A DNA stretch of 64,000 nucleotides from Neurospora tetrasperma FGSC 2508 (lineage: Eukaryota; Ascomycota; Sordariomycetes; Sordariales; Sordariaceae): contig NW_009799100.1 in assembly GCF_000213175.1 (NCBI RefSeq), positions 3,359,762 to 3,423,761 on the forward strand, given 5' to 3'. The stretch's first letter is position 1, and every line of letters begins with the position of its first letter. The notes under the pieces are model-generated. The model was not told the DNA's origin. It searched no databases and saw only the letters and a list, made by a program, of their open reading frames with translations. Below, one piece after another: positions 55,063 through 64,000 of the stretch. The position numbers and the translations under genes were made by a program.

Positions 55063-57938
55063 ATGGCTTCGGAGCTTACGCCGCCGGACCAGCGGCATGA
55101 CTACCTTCACCAGCACCCGCAACCCCCGTTGCCGCCCTCGTCGTCGTCGTCGGAGCAGAGGCATTCCGTCGGCGTCCATTCCCTTCAGGCCGTCGCTGAA
55201 CCCTCGGTGATGAAGTTGACGCGAGGCCATTCATGCGTCCTTTGTCAGCAGCGCAAGGTCCGTTGCGACAAGCAGAAACCTTGTGCCAACTGCGTCAAGG
55301 CCGGCGTCGAGTGCCGCGTTGTCCCGCCCCAGCCGCCTAGGCGCCGCAAGAAGAAGCCGCATGAGCGGGACCTCATCGACCGCCTCAAGAAATATGAATC
55401 CCTCCTTTCGCAGCATGGCGTCAACTTTGAGCCTATTGCCCACGACCTCAAAATTTCGGAATGCGTCGACGATGTTGCCGACCTGGAGCAGGACCTTAGC
55501 GGGCTCAAGACATCCCCTTCGAGTGCCGCAGATCATGTCTCGCCTGGCGATCAGGGATATGACAAGTCAGTCCTTCCTCTGTAATCCTTCACTGATGAAC
55601 CCCCCCCAGCACCACGCTAACTTCGTGCCCTTGCTTCACTCAGGCAAAAGTGGTTCCCATATAACAAGGAGGTAAGCGTGATTGAACCCCCCTATCCATC
55701 CAATGCTCATCGTCACCATTCCATATTCCGGGTTTGTTCAGTATTGGACTTGCGTGCCTCGGCTGGCCTATATACCTTCTTTTGCATTCATTGAAGACTC
55801 CACAGTCAATCCAATGGCCATGACCAGTTCTCTGTGCAAAACGTTGACCCAATAACAAAAAACCGTAGTTCCGAGCCATGGACGAGGAACTTGCAGATTC
55901 CTCCGATGAGGATTGCGAGGGGCCAACACTCCATCATGCATACGACACGATGTTCGATAACAACGATGGCTTCCCTTTCGTCGTCGGCGGATCTCCTACC
56001 AGCGTGACCAATTCGCACCCGTCCTCGTTTCAGATATTCCAGCTATGGCAGACCTACATCACAAATGTTAACCCACTCTTAAAACTCAGCCACACTTCCT
56101 CTCTGCAGAAGCAAATCATAAGTGCTGGCGCAAAACCGGCAAATATCCCCAAGCCTTTGGAGGTTCTCATGTTCGCCATCTACTTCTCTGCTGTCACATC
56201 GATGACTGCTGAAGAAGTTCAAACCGAATTTGGAGAAGACAGGACTATACTGTTGGCGAAATACCATGGCGCAACACAGCAGGCTCTGGTCAATGCTGGC
56301 TTTATGAGATCAAACGAGATCATGACCTTGCAAGCTTTCCTGTTGTATCTGGTAAGTTGTTGCCCAACCACGTTACAGAACGTTATCAGCTGATACCATC
56401 TCTCCTAGCTCTGTGTCCGCCAATATGTTGACCCACGCTCAATGTTCTGCTTGATGGGTATTGCCGTCAGAATTGCGACCCGGATGGGCATTCACAAGGA
56501 TGGACAACAGTTTCGGTTACGCCCGTTTGAGGTGGAGCAACGAAGACGTCTATGGTGGCAGATTGTGATTTTGGACAAGCGAATAGCAGAGATCACTGGT
56601 TCGGCCATTACCGCGTTATCGAGCTGCGGCGGTGATTGCAGATTTCCCCTGAATATCAACGACTCGGATCTCAACCTCCACGGAAAGGACTTCCCGACTC
56701 AATACCCCGGCCCGACCGAAATGCTATTTACCCTCACCCGGATCGAGTTAACGGTTGCCGCGGAGCCTAATGGACTTCGTGCTGTCGTGACTACACCTGG
56801 AGGGACTCGCGTCACGCAGCCGCGAGTGCATTTCAGCCCATCTCCGGCGTCACCAGATGTTGTTACCCACGTTGCAAACACCAATTTGCCGCGCGATTTG
56901 GAAAGTTTTTGCACGTATATGGAGAATGCTTACCTCAAGTATTGCGACCCCAAGGTACCTCTGCACTTCTTCACCCTGTTGATGACAAGGCAAGCGCTCG
57001 GCAAACTCCGAGTTATTGACTTTCTCTGTCGCGAAGCCACCCAGGGTGTCATGGACCACAATGAACGAGACGCGCTTTTTGAGCAGGCCATTTTGATGGT
57101 TGAATATGACAACATGTTGCAGGGCAATGAGGCTTTGAAAGGATTTAAGTGGTACACTATGCTCAACTTTCCGTTGCCGGCCTACATTTTCCTTGTACAG
57201 GATCTGAGGACGCGCACGACTGGTGCGCCCTGCGAGCGTGCCTGGACTCTTATGATCGAGAACTTGGAACGCCGTGGCTTGACATCTAACTTGCGCACAC
57301 CGATGCATATCGCTCTCGGCGGCTTCTTTGTTAAGGCCTGGGATGCCCACGAGGCGGCGCAGAACCAACTTGGACGTCATTTACAGACGCCGAAAATAGT
57401 GACTCTGATGCGCAATACGGCAGCCAAGTTCAAACGACCAAACAGTCCTCCGCAAGTTGGTAGTGGTCCAGTCGGCGGTGTTGGTGGCAGCATGTCAATG
57501 TCATCGGATCCACGACAGTCCGTTGCCAACTCGGCTACGCCGCCAGGAATGATGCCCACGGCATCTATGCCTCCTGCTATGGCGGGCATGGCAGGCCCTC
57601 ATGGGCTTCCTGGCGTCAACATGCAGACTGGAATGTACACGACACCCAAACCGATGCAGCAAACGCCACAGACAGATACGTCACCGCAAATGGGTTCAGC
57701 TAGCATGATGATGAACGAGTCGATGATGTTCGGATCGCCCAACGGAGGCTTCGATACTGGCATGGGCCAGATGTTTGGGGCTGGAGCGCCAGCGCCACCG
57801 TCAGCAGGCTCGATGGATCTCGACATTTCGCAGATGGATTGGAATTATCTGGTACAACTAAGCTCTTTCGGAGGGTTCAATCCGAATTACTCGGCGCAGA
57901 TGCAATACCCTCATCAACCGGGTCCGGGGAATCAGTAA
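55063..57938 (+). CDS. Zn2Cys6 fungal transcription factor
   Basis: Binuclear zinc-cluster regulator acting in the nucleus. Exons 55063-55565, 55644-55671 (28 nt), 55869-56351, 56409-57938 (847 aa). Zinc cluster CVLCQQRKVRCDKQKPCANC VKAGVEC (about 58-84; Cys spacing CX2CX6CX5CX2CX6C), followed by a basic stretch RRRKKKPHERD and a Leu-rich coiled coil LIDRLKKYESLLSQHG (about 105-120). The fungal-specific TF domain spans about 220-560 (SFQIFQLWQTYITNVNPLLK, LEVLMFAIYFSAVTSM, MFCLMGIAVRIATRMGIHKD, EQRRRLWWQIVILDKRIAEI). The C-terminal 180 residues are Met/Pro/Gly-rich, likely an activation region. The 28-nt second exon (QKWFPYNKE) is phased correctly on both sides. Target genes are not predictable from sequence; the divergent antiporter is the obvious candidate. 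Confidence 0.88.
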
Positions 57939-60888
57939 GGGAGGCTAGGAGATAGGTGATGTGAAATGTTGTGTTTAGAACAGTGATACCCCCGATAAAC
58001 CCCCGGAATACGTTTGGTCGAATATGTTGGTGTGTTGAAGATGTTTGTTGGGTGCCTTGTTGAGTGTGATTAATTGAGTGAGAATATTCTATCAAGGATT
58101 GGAAGCACGAGGTAACGAAAGCTAAGTATAGGGGTGGGGTATTTGTGCGATGATATCATGAAGCTTGAGGTACATTGTGGTTATGAGGGCAATCGGAACA
58201 TACAAAAGGAGGAATTGAGGGACAGCAATTATGGACCGGTGGAGGAACATTCTGAGTGATATATAACAACAGCTTACGAGTCTGGAACTGTATGTATGTC
58301 TAAGGTGATAAGACACTGCGTCCTGTGCGTATGAGCTGTTTGCTCTAATTGGGGGAGTGTGCTTTGTGCAAGCGGAAGTCAGTTTAGTCAGTACCTGCGT
58401 GTGCATCTGTATCTAGCAAGCTAGAGAGAAAGGGCTTGGAACCTCCGTTGGAATAGCTGTATAGTTTCTATGTTTCTTATTTTGGGTTTGGGCATTTATT
58501 GGTACTGTAGGTTTGTTTGAGTGTTGTCAGTAGGTAGGTCGTTTGGACGTATGTACCGAAACCACTCTTCGGTGGTATCACTTTCGAATTCTCATTGGCA
58601 CATATTTAGGACGATCCAGTGTTTTGTCTTTACTATACATGTTTATATTTTCGTAATTATTTGGATGATGATAGAGTCCATTTCTTTCTGTCGGAATGAA
58701 GCTCTTTTCGTGCTGCCAACTATCGTTTGCCGGTTTTTTTTACAAGGTTATTACCATACATCAAGTCCGACTATGGTTGGAGCGGTTGGGGACTTATCTC
58801 ACTTGTCCCTCAATCTCCACGGGAAGAAGACGGGAATGGAACCCGAAACCCTCGAAGAATCGATTCTCGATTTCGAGCTCACGAAGGTTCATACCTCTGA
58901 TGAGTTTGGGATTTAGGACCAGAAATAGAATAGCAGCAAGCACTCCTGAGTCTTTCGAGCATTGTATATACACATCCATCTATACACCCATTCTCTTTTG
59001 GTCCACGTACGTCCGTACCTAAATCTGATATCTCCCCATGGTAACTGAGTAAATTGGCCAAAAAATTAAAAAAAAATTAAAAATTAAAGCTAATGCCCGA
59101 AAAACCTGGATATCAGACAGGACGCTAGCAGTTCTGTGACGCCCAAGTCCGAGCCGCAAGGAGGAAAAAAAAGTATCGCGCAGCATTACAAGGGTTTCAC
59201 TACCTGAGCGGACATAAGCAAATGTAAAGAAGCATGTTGCTTTTTTTTTTCCTACTTACTGTCGGGCGCTCGAAGAGGGATAAGCCCTTTTTTCTTCTTC
59301 TTTTTTTCTCTTCTTTTTCTCTTTTGGCTGAACTTCACCAAGTGACTACGGCGTCATATCTCCCCACATACATTCGCGTGCCGAGTTTAGAGTCGGACAT
59401 ACAAGTACAATATATATACCCACGGGTTAGCCCCTCTTCAAGTCACCGAAGAAGGAGAAAAAAAAAAAAAAAAAAAAAAAAACCCTTTCAGACTCGCCGT
59501 TATGTTAGTAGAAAAAAAGAGGAAAAAAAGGGTATGATTGTCGCACTACACTAAAGTATCATAGTATGTTGTGCCTGTGCCCCGAGGCATATATGTAGAA
59601 GACCACATACACATCCTGAGCATCTTTAGTCTTGAGACTGGAACCGGCAAAGTGTGTGTTATCGATCTTACTTGGTATCCGAGCCTCGGTAAGGCAAAAT
59701 ACGAATACTGAATTTGTAGGTAGTATGGTAGACACTCTGTACTTTTATACACGTGAGCTATACGGTAGGAACTGTGAAGCTACATGGATAGCTATGTATG
59801 TATTTTAGCCGAGTAAACATAATAGCTAGCAACAACATTTCATCGAGCAAACAGGATATCTATACATGTACTGCTGGGTGGCTGGTGGTGTATATATAGG
59901 TGGCTAGGGGATACCGTGACTGGATGTCATGTACAAATAGTTCTTCGTAGTATTCCTTTTCCAAGCCCTCTTGACTAACTGACAACAGAGCAGAAGACAT
60001 TTCGAGGACAGAATGACGAGTTTTCTCCGTGCCAACAAAGTTGGATCAAGACACATGCCTGAGGTTCTGACCAACGAAATTGAGAAAATACAGCAAATGT
60101 ATCGTAAACTACTTGAAACATTTCGAAGATTCAATGAGTGCCTCAACTGCCTTGGCAAAGCGTTATCACTATTGCTTGAGTAGCGTAGTAGCGTGGATAG
60201 AAAAAAAGCCATGATCCATCCATCCATCCGTCCATCCATCCATTGGTCATCATAAAAAGAAGTGGGGGATTGAAAGAGAGGAAAAGAAGATAAAAAAGTA
60301 AGAACGAAGTTCAAGATTGGGCAGGGGAAAAAAGGGTTGAGACATGTCCCTTGACATACCCATCCAATGACTTTGACCAAGAAATCCAGTGACGTGATGG
60401 TGTTGTGCTTTTCCCATTTTGATCATTTCATCTTTCTCTTCCTGTCTTTCCTCGCACGCATAACAGACAAAATAAATAACCCCCTCCGAAAAACCTGCCA
60501 GCCAACCCATATCATGGAAGACCAACCACTGTGAACCCAACCCAACCCGGTTTCACAAAACTCCCGACCAGTACGGGGCTCCAAGGCTTGAAAGGAAGCC
60601 GTCCCACAAAACTCAGTTTCCCGGACCAGGAAAGAAAATATCCCAAACGCCACGTTAATTATATCACCAACCGCCAAACCCATTTTGTGAGAAAAACGTA
60701 AAAGTAGCATAAAACTTTATATCGCAATCGGCCCGGACCTAACAGCGACCTGGCTGCTTCGCTCAAATGTCGGGGTTCTATGACTCAAGTCTCAAGACAG
60801 ACATCGAGTAAGAAGCCGCTAACAGAAATACTTGAAAACATCCTCCACCATTAATCCATACACGGGAAGACCTTAGTCTATATACTTG
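57939..60888. other. 2.9 kb intergenic, convergent TF / PHD-SET gene
   Basis: AT-rich shared 3' flank with homopolymer tracts (59288-59325 T/C, 59458-59482 A25) and a CATCCATCCATC repeat near 60216-60242. Frames present are short and unlike proteins. No RNA gene recognised. Confidence 0.55.
59458..59482 (+). repeat. Poly-A run (25 nt)
   Basis: Pure A, not preceded by a recognisable retroposed gene copy, so it is a simple homopolymer rather than an obvious retroposon tail. Confidence 0.85.
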
Positions 60889-63738
60889 TTACACAGAGCT
60901 GCTTGCAGTTGTCAAGGCCAAAGCGGCTGTGGTCGAGCCAGTCGTATCAGTCACCTTTTCCGTGGTTGGGGAGCCAGAAGCAGCTCCACCATTGTCGTCA
61001 CTGGTGGTCAACTTTGGCTCGTCCAAAGCAGCATTGGGCTTCAGAGAGGGCACGCTAACCGATGGGCGAGCTGCCGCAACTTTGTTCATCCTGCTTTTGG
61101 TGTAATCACTCAAGCTCAACTTTTTCTTTATTGGGCTTGGGTTTGCAGTCAGACCATTGATAGACGACGGCCCCAGGGGACTTGGCAGACCAGTAACGGA
61201 AAATGATGACTGAGCCACCGAAGTCCCTGCAGGTAAAGAAGTGGTAGAGGTCAAGGCCAAAGAGGTTGAACTTGGAAAGGGCGGAACAGGTGGCATGGGA
61301 ACCCTCAGATCCAAGACTTTGCTCTTTGGAGCAGTAACGACAGAAGTACTTTGGGTAGCCTTTAAGTGACTCGCTGATACGGTGGGCGCGTCGGGCATCT
61401 CGACATCACTTGTGGTGGCCTTGGCTGGTGCACTGGGTTTCAAAGTTGTATCCTGAACCAAACCAGCAACTGAAACCACAGCCTTGTTGTCCTTTGGACT
61501 ATCCACATCCATTGGGACAGTAGCAACCGCCTGATTGAGCAGTCGTTGCTTGCGCTGCTGCTCTTTCAGCCAGCGATGATGCTGCATGATGCGCATCGTC
61601 ACCGAAACCAACCTCCTTTTCGGTCGTGCCGGCGAGGGTGCAGGGTTGGCCTCGGTGTCGGGGTTCGTTTGAGTACCAGCATCGGCATACTTGGGGCGAG
61701 ACGGCAAACGGACTGGCTGCGCAGGAACAGGATGGGAAACGACGGCAACAGATCCTTTCCTCGAACTGGTTTTCTTCGATTTGGTGACCCGACTAGATTT
61801 CGCACTTGCTGCTGGTGATGTTGCTTTGCTGGTAATTGCTGTTTCACCATTGGCAAAGTGGCAGTGGCGTTCGTCGGCTCCATTCGTCGCATTTGTCGTC
61901 TGGGTTGTAGCGCTGCTCTTGCTACCTTTTTTGGAGGTAGTAGCCGCATCAGAGCCGCGTGCTTTCCGCTTCTTGGTAGGTTGTTGCTGTAACTCGATCC
62001 GGCGGAAGGTCTCTTCGATCATGGAGACTTTCCGCTTGTCCCGATCGGTCGGCTCTGTTAATATCCCAAGAGTGTCGAATGATCCCTGGCGGGCCGTGGG
62101 GGTGAGGTCTCGGCTTGAAGGCTTGCTCCGTGCTGAGCCAGACACTGATCGGCGATCATTCTCGGGAGCATCCTCAAGGTGGCCTTCACTAGCTGCTCGA
62201 CTGTCCGTAGCTGGCCCTGTGCCGATGGTGGACGAACTCTGTGTTTTGCTTTTTCGCTTCTTGGTCTTTGGTGGGTTTGCTGGCGCCTGTGATTTGCCCA
62301 AATGATTCCGATGGAAGCGGGCAAATGCACATTCTGATCCAAGGTTGCACGCACAGCCTCCATATTCGGAAAGGATGTTATGCAGCCAGCTCGTAAGTGC
62401 CTGGTATTCCCCATCGTCAACAGAAGACTCGGCGTGGGCTGAAGTGTCCTCGTCACTGAGCCCCAGGACCCGGAGCATCCGTGACTTATTCTCATTGGGG
62501 AATCGGAAGTCCCAGGGCAGTGTGATTTCTTCCCTAGCTGCGACCTGCCTGTCGGTTACAAGCCAAAAGTGAAGCTCATAGCCGTCTGAAAGATATGTTT
62601 CGAGCATGGCATTAGGCTTGCAGCTTCGTCGGATATAGCGAGCCTGGGATCCTTCTTTCCTGGTGTCGATATAAATGGGAAGCATGGGGTGGAAGAAGAC
62701 ATAAGGAAGCGGGGACGTCAGCTCTTGCCACCGGCTATCGGGATCTGCGCAATAACTGCTCTGAATACCGATCTGCCCATTCAGTTCCACAAGAGGGACG
62801 TTATGAGCAATAGCCGATGGCGCTTTGAGGCACTTCCAAGAAGCGACGGTGCCTTGACCGAGTGTCTTCCGTGAAAGCTCAATATCCACTGGCCTTTTTA
62901 GCTGATCAATATTTGGGGGTAGAGGTTGAAAAATGTCAGCGTAGGCCCAGCCCGTCTCTTTCTGGAGTTTGTTGTGGTCTCGTAGCCAAGCCGAGATGGC
63001 GTTTGACACCTGGAGGCTAGCAAAACTGTTGGTATGCACAATCTCGACACCTCGGTCGCTGGAGCCGGATAGCAACGCAGGGGCATAGGTATGTATCTCA
63101 AAGTCGGCAGGCAGGTCAGGTGGCGTCGCCGCAGGACTAGGAGGATGAGCATGGTTGGACTTGGTGCTGCCGAATTGTGGACTGCGTTTCGCAGCCTGTG
63201 AGCTAACCGAATGACTAGATTTGTGCGAGCTTTTCGATTTCTTTGTTGGAGCAGGATGGCTGTCCTGGGTGCTGGCTTGCTTTTCGGCTTTCGAGTGCTG
63301 ACCAGTCAATGGCAGGTCGCTCGGTTTCGGCTTCTTCTTGTGGCTCTTTGAGAGAGGACGCTTGCTCTTCTTGTCTGTCATTCCTTCAGTGACACCTGAT
63401 GTAAGCTTGCGCCTCTGGTTTTCTTTGGCTCGTTCCCGATCCAAGGGCCTTGGCTGGCACTCAACACAGAAGTGTGCAAAGTCTGGATCGCGGAGAGCAT
63501 CCTCAGAGTTGTGGGGGTAGTAGCATTCGATGTGCTGCCACGTATCGCATAGTTCACAGTAGATCGTGTTTCCGTCATCGTCGGGGTATTTGCAGATACA
63601 CCTGATGGTGTACGGCTCTTCCTCAACATTCTCCTGCGCTCGTATACCATCTTGGACAGGAACGGCAGCAGAGACGGAGAATGAAGTCCGACTAGGAGGC
63701 GCGATTGGCGTCAGCAGTGACGGCAGCTTGTCGGTCAT
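60889..63738 (-). CDS. PHD-finger and SET-domain protein, SET3 type
   Basis: Homologue of yeast Set3 / metazoan MLL5, scaffold of a histone deacetylase complex that reads H3K4 methylation. Single exon, 949 aa. PHD finger about residues 44-95 with Cys4-His-Cys3 (CICKYPDDDGNTIYCELC, WQHIECYY, FCVEC). A Lys/Ser-rich linker follows (105-210). The SET region is about 280-425 (GQGTVASWKCLKAPSAIAHN, FFHPMLPIYIDTRKEGSQAR, YIRRSCKPNAMLETY, REEITLPWDFRF), then a post-SET-like CACNLGSECAFARFHR. The NHSC motif of active SET enzymes reads RRSC and the FDY motif reads PWDF, so catalysis is unlikely, as in Set3. The C-terminal half is disordered with basic patches (TKKRKARGSD, RVTKSKKTSSRKG). Neurospora usage would be set-4, from memory, so no symbol is given. 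Confidence 0.88.
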   Translation of the reverse strand: MTDKLPSLLTPIAPPSRTSFSVSAAVPVQDGIRAQENVEEEPYTIRCICKYPDDDGNTIYCELCDTWQHIECYYPHNSEDALRDPDFAHFCVECQPRPLDRERAKENQRRKLTSGVTEGMTDKKSKRPLSKSHKKKPKPSDLPLTGQHSKAEKQASTQDSHPAPTKKSKSSHKSSHSVSSQAAKRSPQFGSTKSNHAHPPSPAATPPDLPADFEIHTYAPALLSGSSDRGVEIVHTNSFASLQVSNAISAWLRDHNKLQKETGWAYADIFQPLPPNIDQLKRPVDIELSRKTLGQGTVASWKCLKAPSAIAHNVPLVELNGQIGIQSSYCADPDSRWQELTSPLPYVFFHPMLPIYIDTRKEGSQARYIRRSCKPNAMLETYLSDGYELHFWLVTDRQVAAREEITLPWDFRFPNENKSRMLRVLGLSDEDTSAHAESSVDDGEYQALTSWLHNILSEYGGCACNLGSECAFARFHRNHLGKSQAPANPPKTKKRKSKTQSSSTIGTGPATDSRAASEGHLEDAPENDRRSVSGSARSKPSSRDLTPTARQGSFDTLGILTEPTDRDKRKVSMIEETFRRIELQQQPTKKRKARGSDAATTSKKGSKSSATTQTTNATNGADERHCHFANGETAITSKATSPAASAKSSRVTKSKKTSSRKGSVAVVSHPVPAQPVRLPSRPKYADAGTQTNPDTEANPAPSPARPKRRLVSVTMRIMQHHRWLKEQQRKQRLLNQAVATVPMDVDSPKDNKAVVSVAGLVQDTTLKPSAPAKATTSDVEMPDAPTVSASHLKATQSTSVVTAPKSKVLDLRVPMPPVPPFPSSTSLALTSTTSLPAGTSVAQSSFSVTGLPSPLGPSSINGLTANPSPIKKKLSLSDYTKSRMNKVAAARPSVSVPSLKPNAALDEPKLTTSDDNGGAASGSPTTEKVTDTTGSTTAALALTTASSSV

Positions 63739-64000
63739 AATCTATGGAAAGACCTCGGGACGGCGGTTTCGATAGGGTATCGGGAGGGTGTTGTTGACTG
63801 GTTATCTTTCTAGGTCGAAGGGCATGCTGGCGCGCTGTCCAACGCAATTGATTCTGACCAGAGAGACGAGCACAACTTGACGAAAAAGCCGGGGCTTTCA
63901 TCCGTTGGGAGACAGCCTTGGATTATATTGCCCGTTTGTCGTATGGACTAGCCAGGGTTAAAAGTCGGCAGCGGAACGCTCGGTCGGGCGGAAGGACACG
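63739..64000. promoter_or_regulatory. Upstream region of PHD-SET gene
   Basis: 262 bp to the window edge, holding at least part of the promoter or leader of the minus-strand gene. Nothing else seen. Confidence 0.4.

Noticed and set aside
59458-59482. Poly-A run as a retroposon tail
   Set aside because: No retroposed gene or LINE-like sequence precedes it and no target-site duplication is visible.
1-64000. CRISPR arrays, rRNA genes, intact tRNAs, transposons
   Set aside because: Looked for repeat-spacer arrays, A/B-box pairs with correct spacing, 5S-like sequence and transposase or reverse-transcriptase motifs; found none.

Overview
The window reads as euchromatic, gene-dense chromosomal DNA of a filamentous ascomycete, and very probably a Neurospora (or close Sordariaceae) genome. 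Genes have short introns (about 44-190 nt) with GTRNGT...YAG borders. Intergenic DNA is rich in homopyrimidine runs and TTG/CTG/CA microsatellites. One gene encodes a protein that matches, as far as I remember it, the H3K9 methyltransferase DIM-5 of Neurospora crassa, and another closely resembles the secreted Neurospora beta-1,6-glucanase NEG-1. I see no CRISPR array, rRNA gene, intact tRNA gene or recognisable transposon. I reconstructed exon structures by hand from splice consensus, reading-frame continuity and family resemblance. Every complete multi-exon model closes to a whole number of codons.

Layout. 0-14.9 kb is housekeeping: RNase P subunit RPP40 (partial) head-to-head with tRNA methyltransferase TRM11, the GID4 substrate receptor of the GID ubiquitin ligase, the exon-junction protein Mago, beta-COP (SEC26) and a UBTD-type ubiquitin-domain protein with an MGCC lipidation motif. 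16.7-17.8 kb is dim-5. 18.5-27.6 kb holds five neighbouring genes of small-sugar metabolism: a 4-carbon-acid (L-threonate-like) dehydrogenase, a class II ketose-phosphate aldolase, a dihydroxyacetone/erythrulose-type kinase, an RpiB-type isomerase and a triosephosphate-isomerase paralogue. 28.7-36.9 kb carries an NmrA-like protein, a coiled-coil orphan and an HSPA12-like Hsp70. 37.2-48 kb carries a GH30 beta-1,6-glucanase, a lysine/alanine-repeat orphan, a 3-hydroxyacyl-CoA-dehydrogenase-type enzyme and a fungal SLATT two-helix membrane protein. 48.3-64 kb carries a 14-TM drug/H+ antiporter, a Zn2Cys6 transcription factor and a PHD-SET protein of the SET3 type.

The most interesting unit is the 18.5-27.6 kb cluster. 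Its kinase, TIM-like and RpiB-like genes are the same three families that convert L-erythrulose to D-erythrose 4-phosphate in bacterial erythritol catabolism (EryH/EryI; LerK/LerI/DerI) and in the yeast Yarrowia erythritol cluster. Here they lie beside a dehydrogenase and an aldolase of families that many fungi and plants carry fused in one long polypeptide. The dehydrogenase has a second copy of its helical C-terminal domain. The TIM and RpiB paralogues each lack a hallmark active-site residue of the classical enzymes. Two of the promoters are divergent and contain unusual sequence structure: a four-run G-tract array, an inverted repeat and a shared 12-mer. I infer a dedicated C4 sugar/sugar-acid catabolic module; its substrate is not determined by sequence alone.
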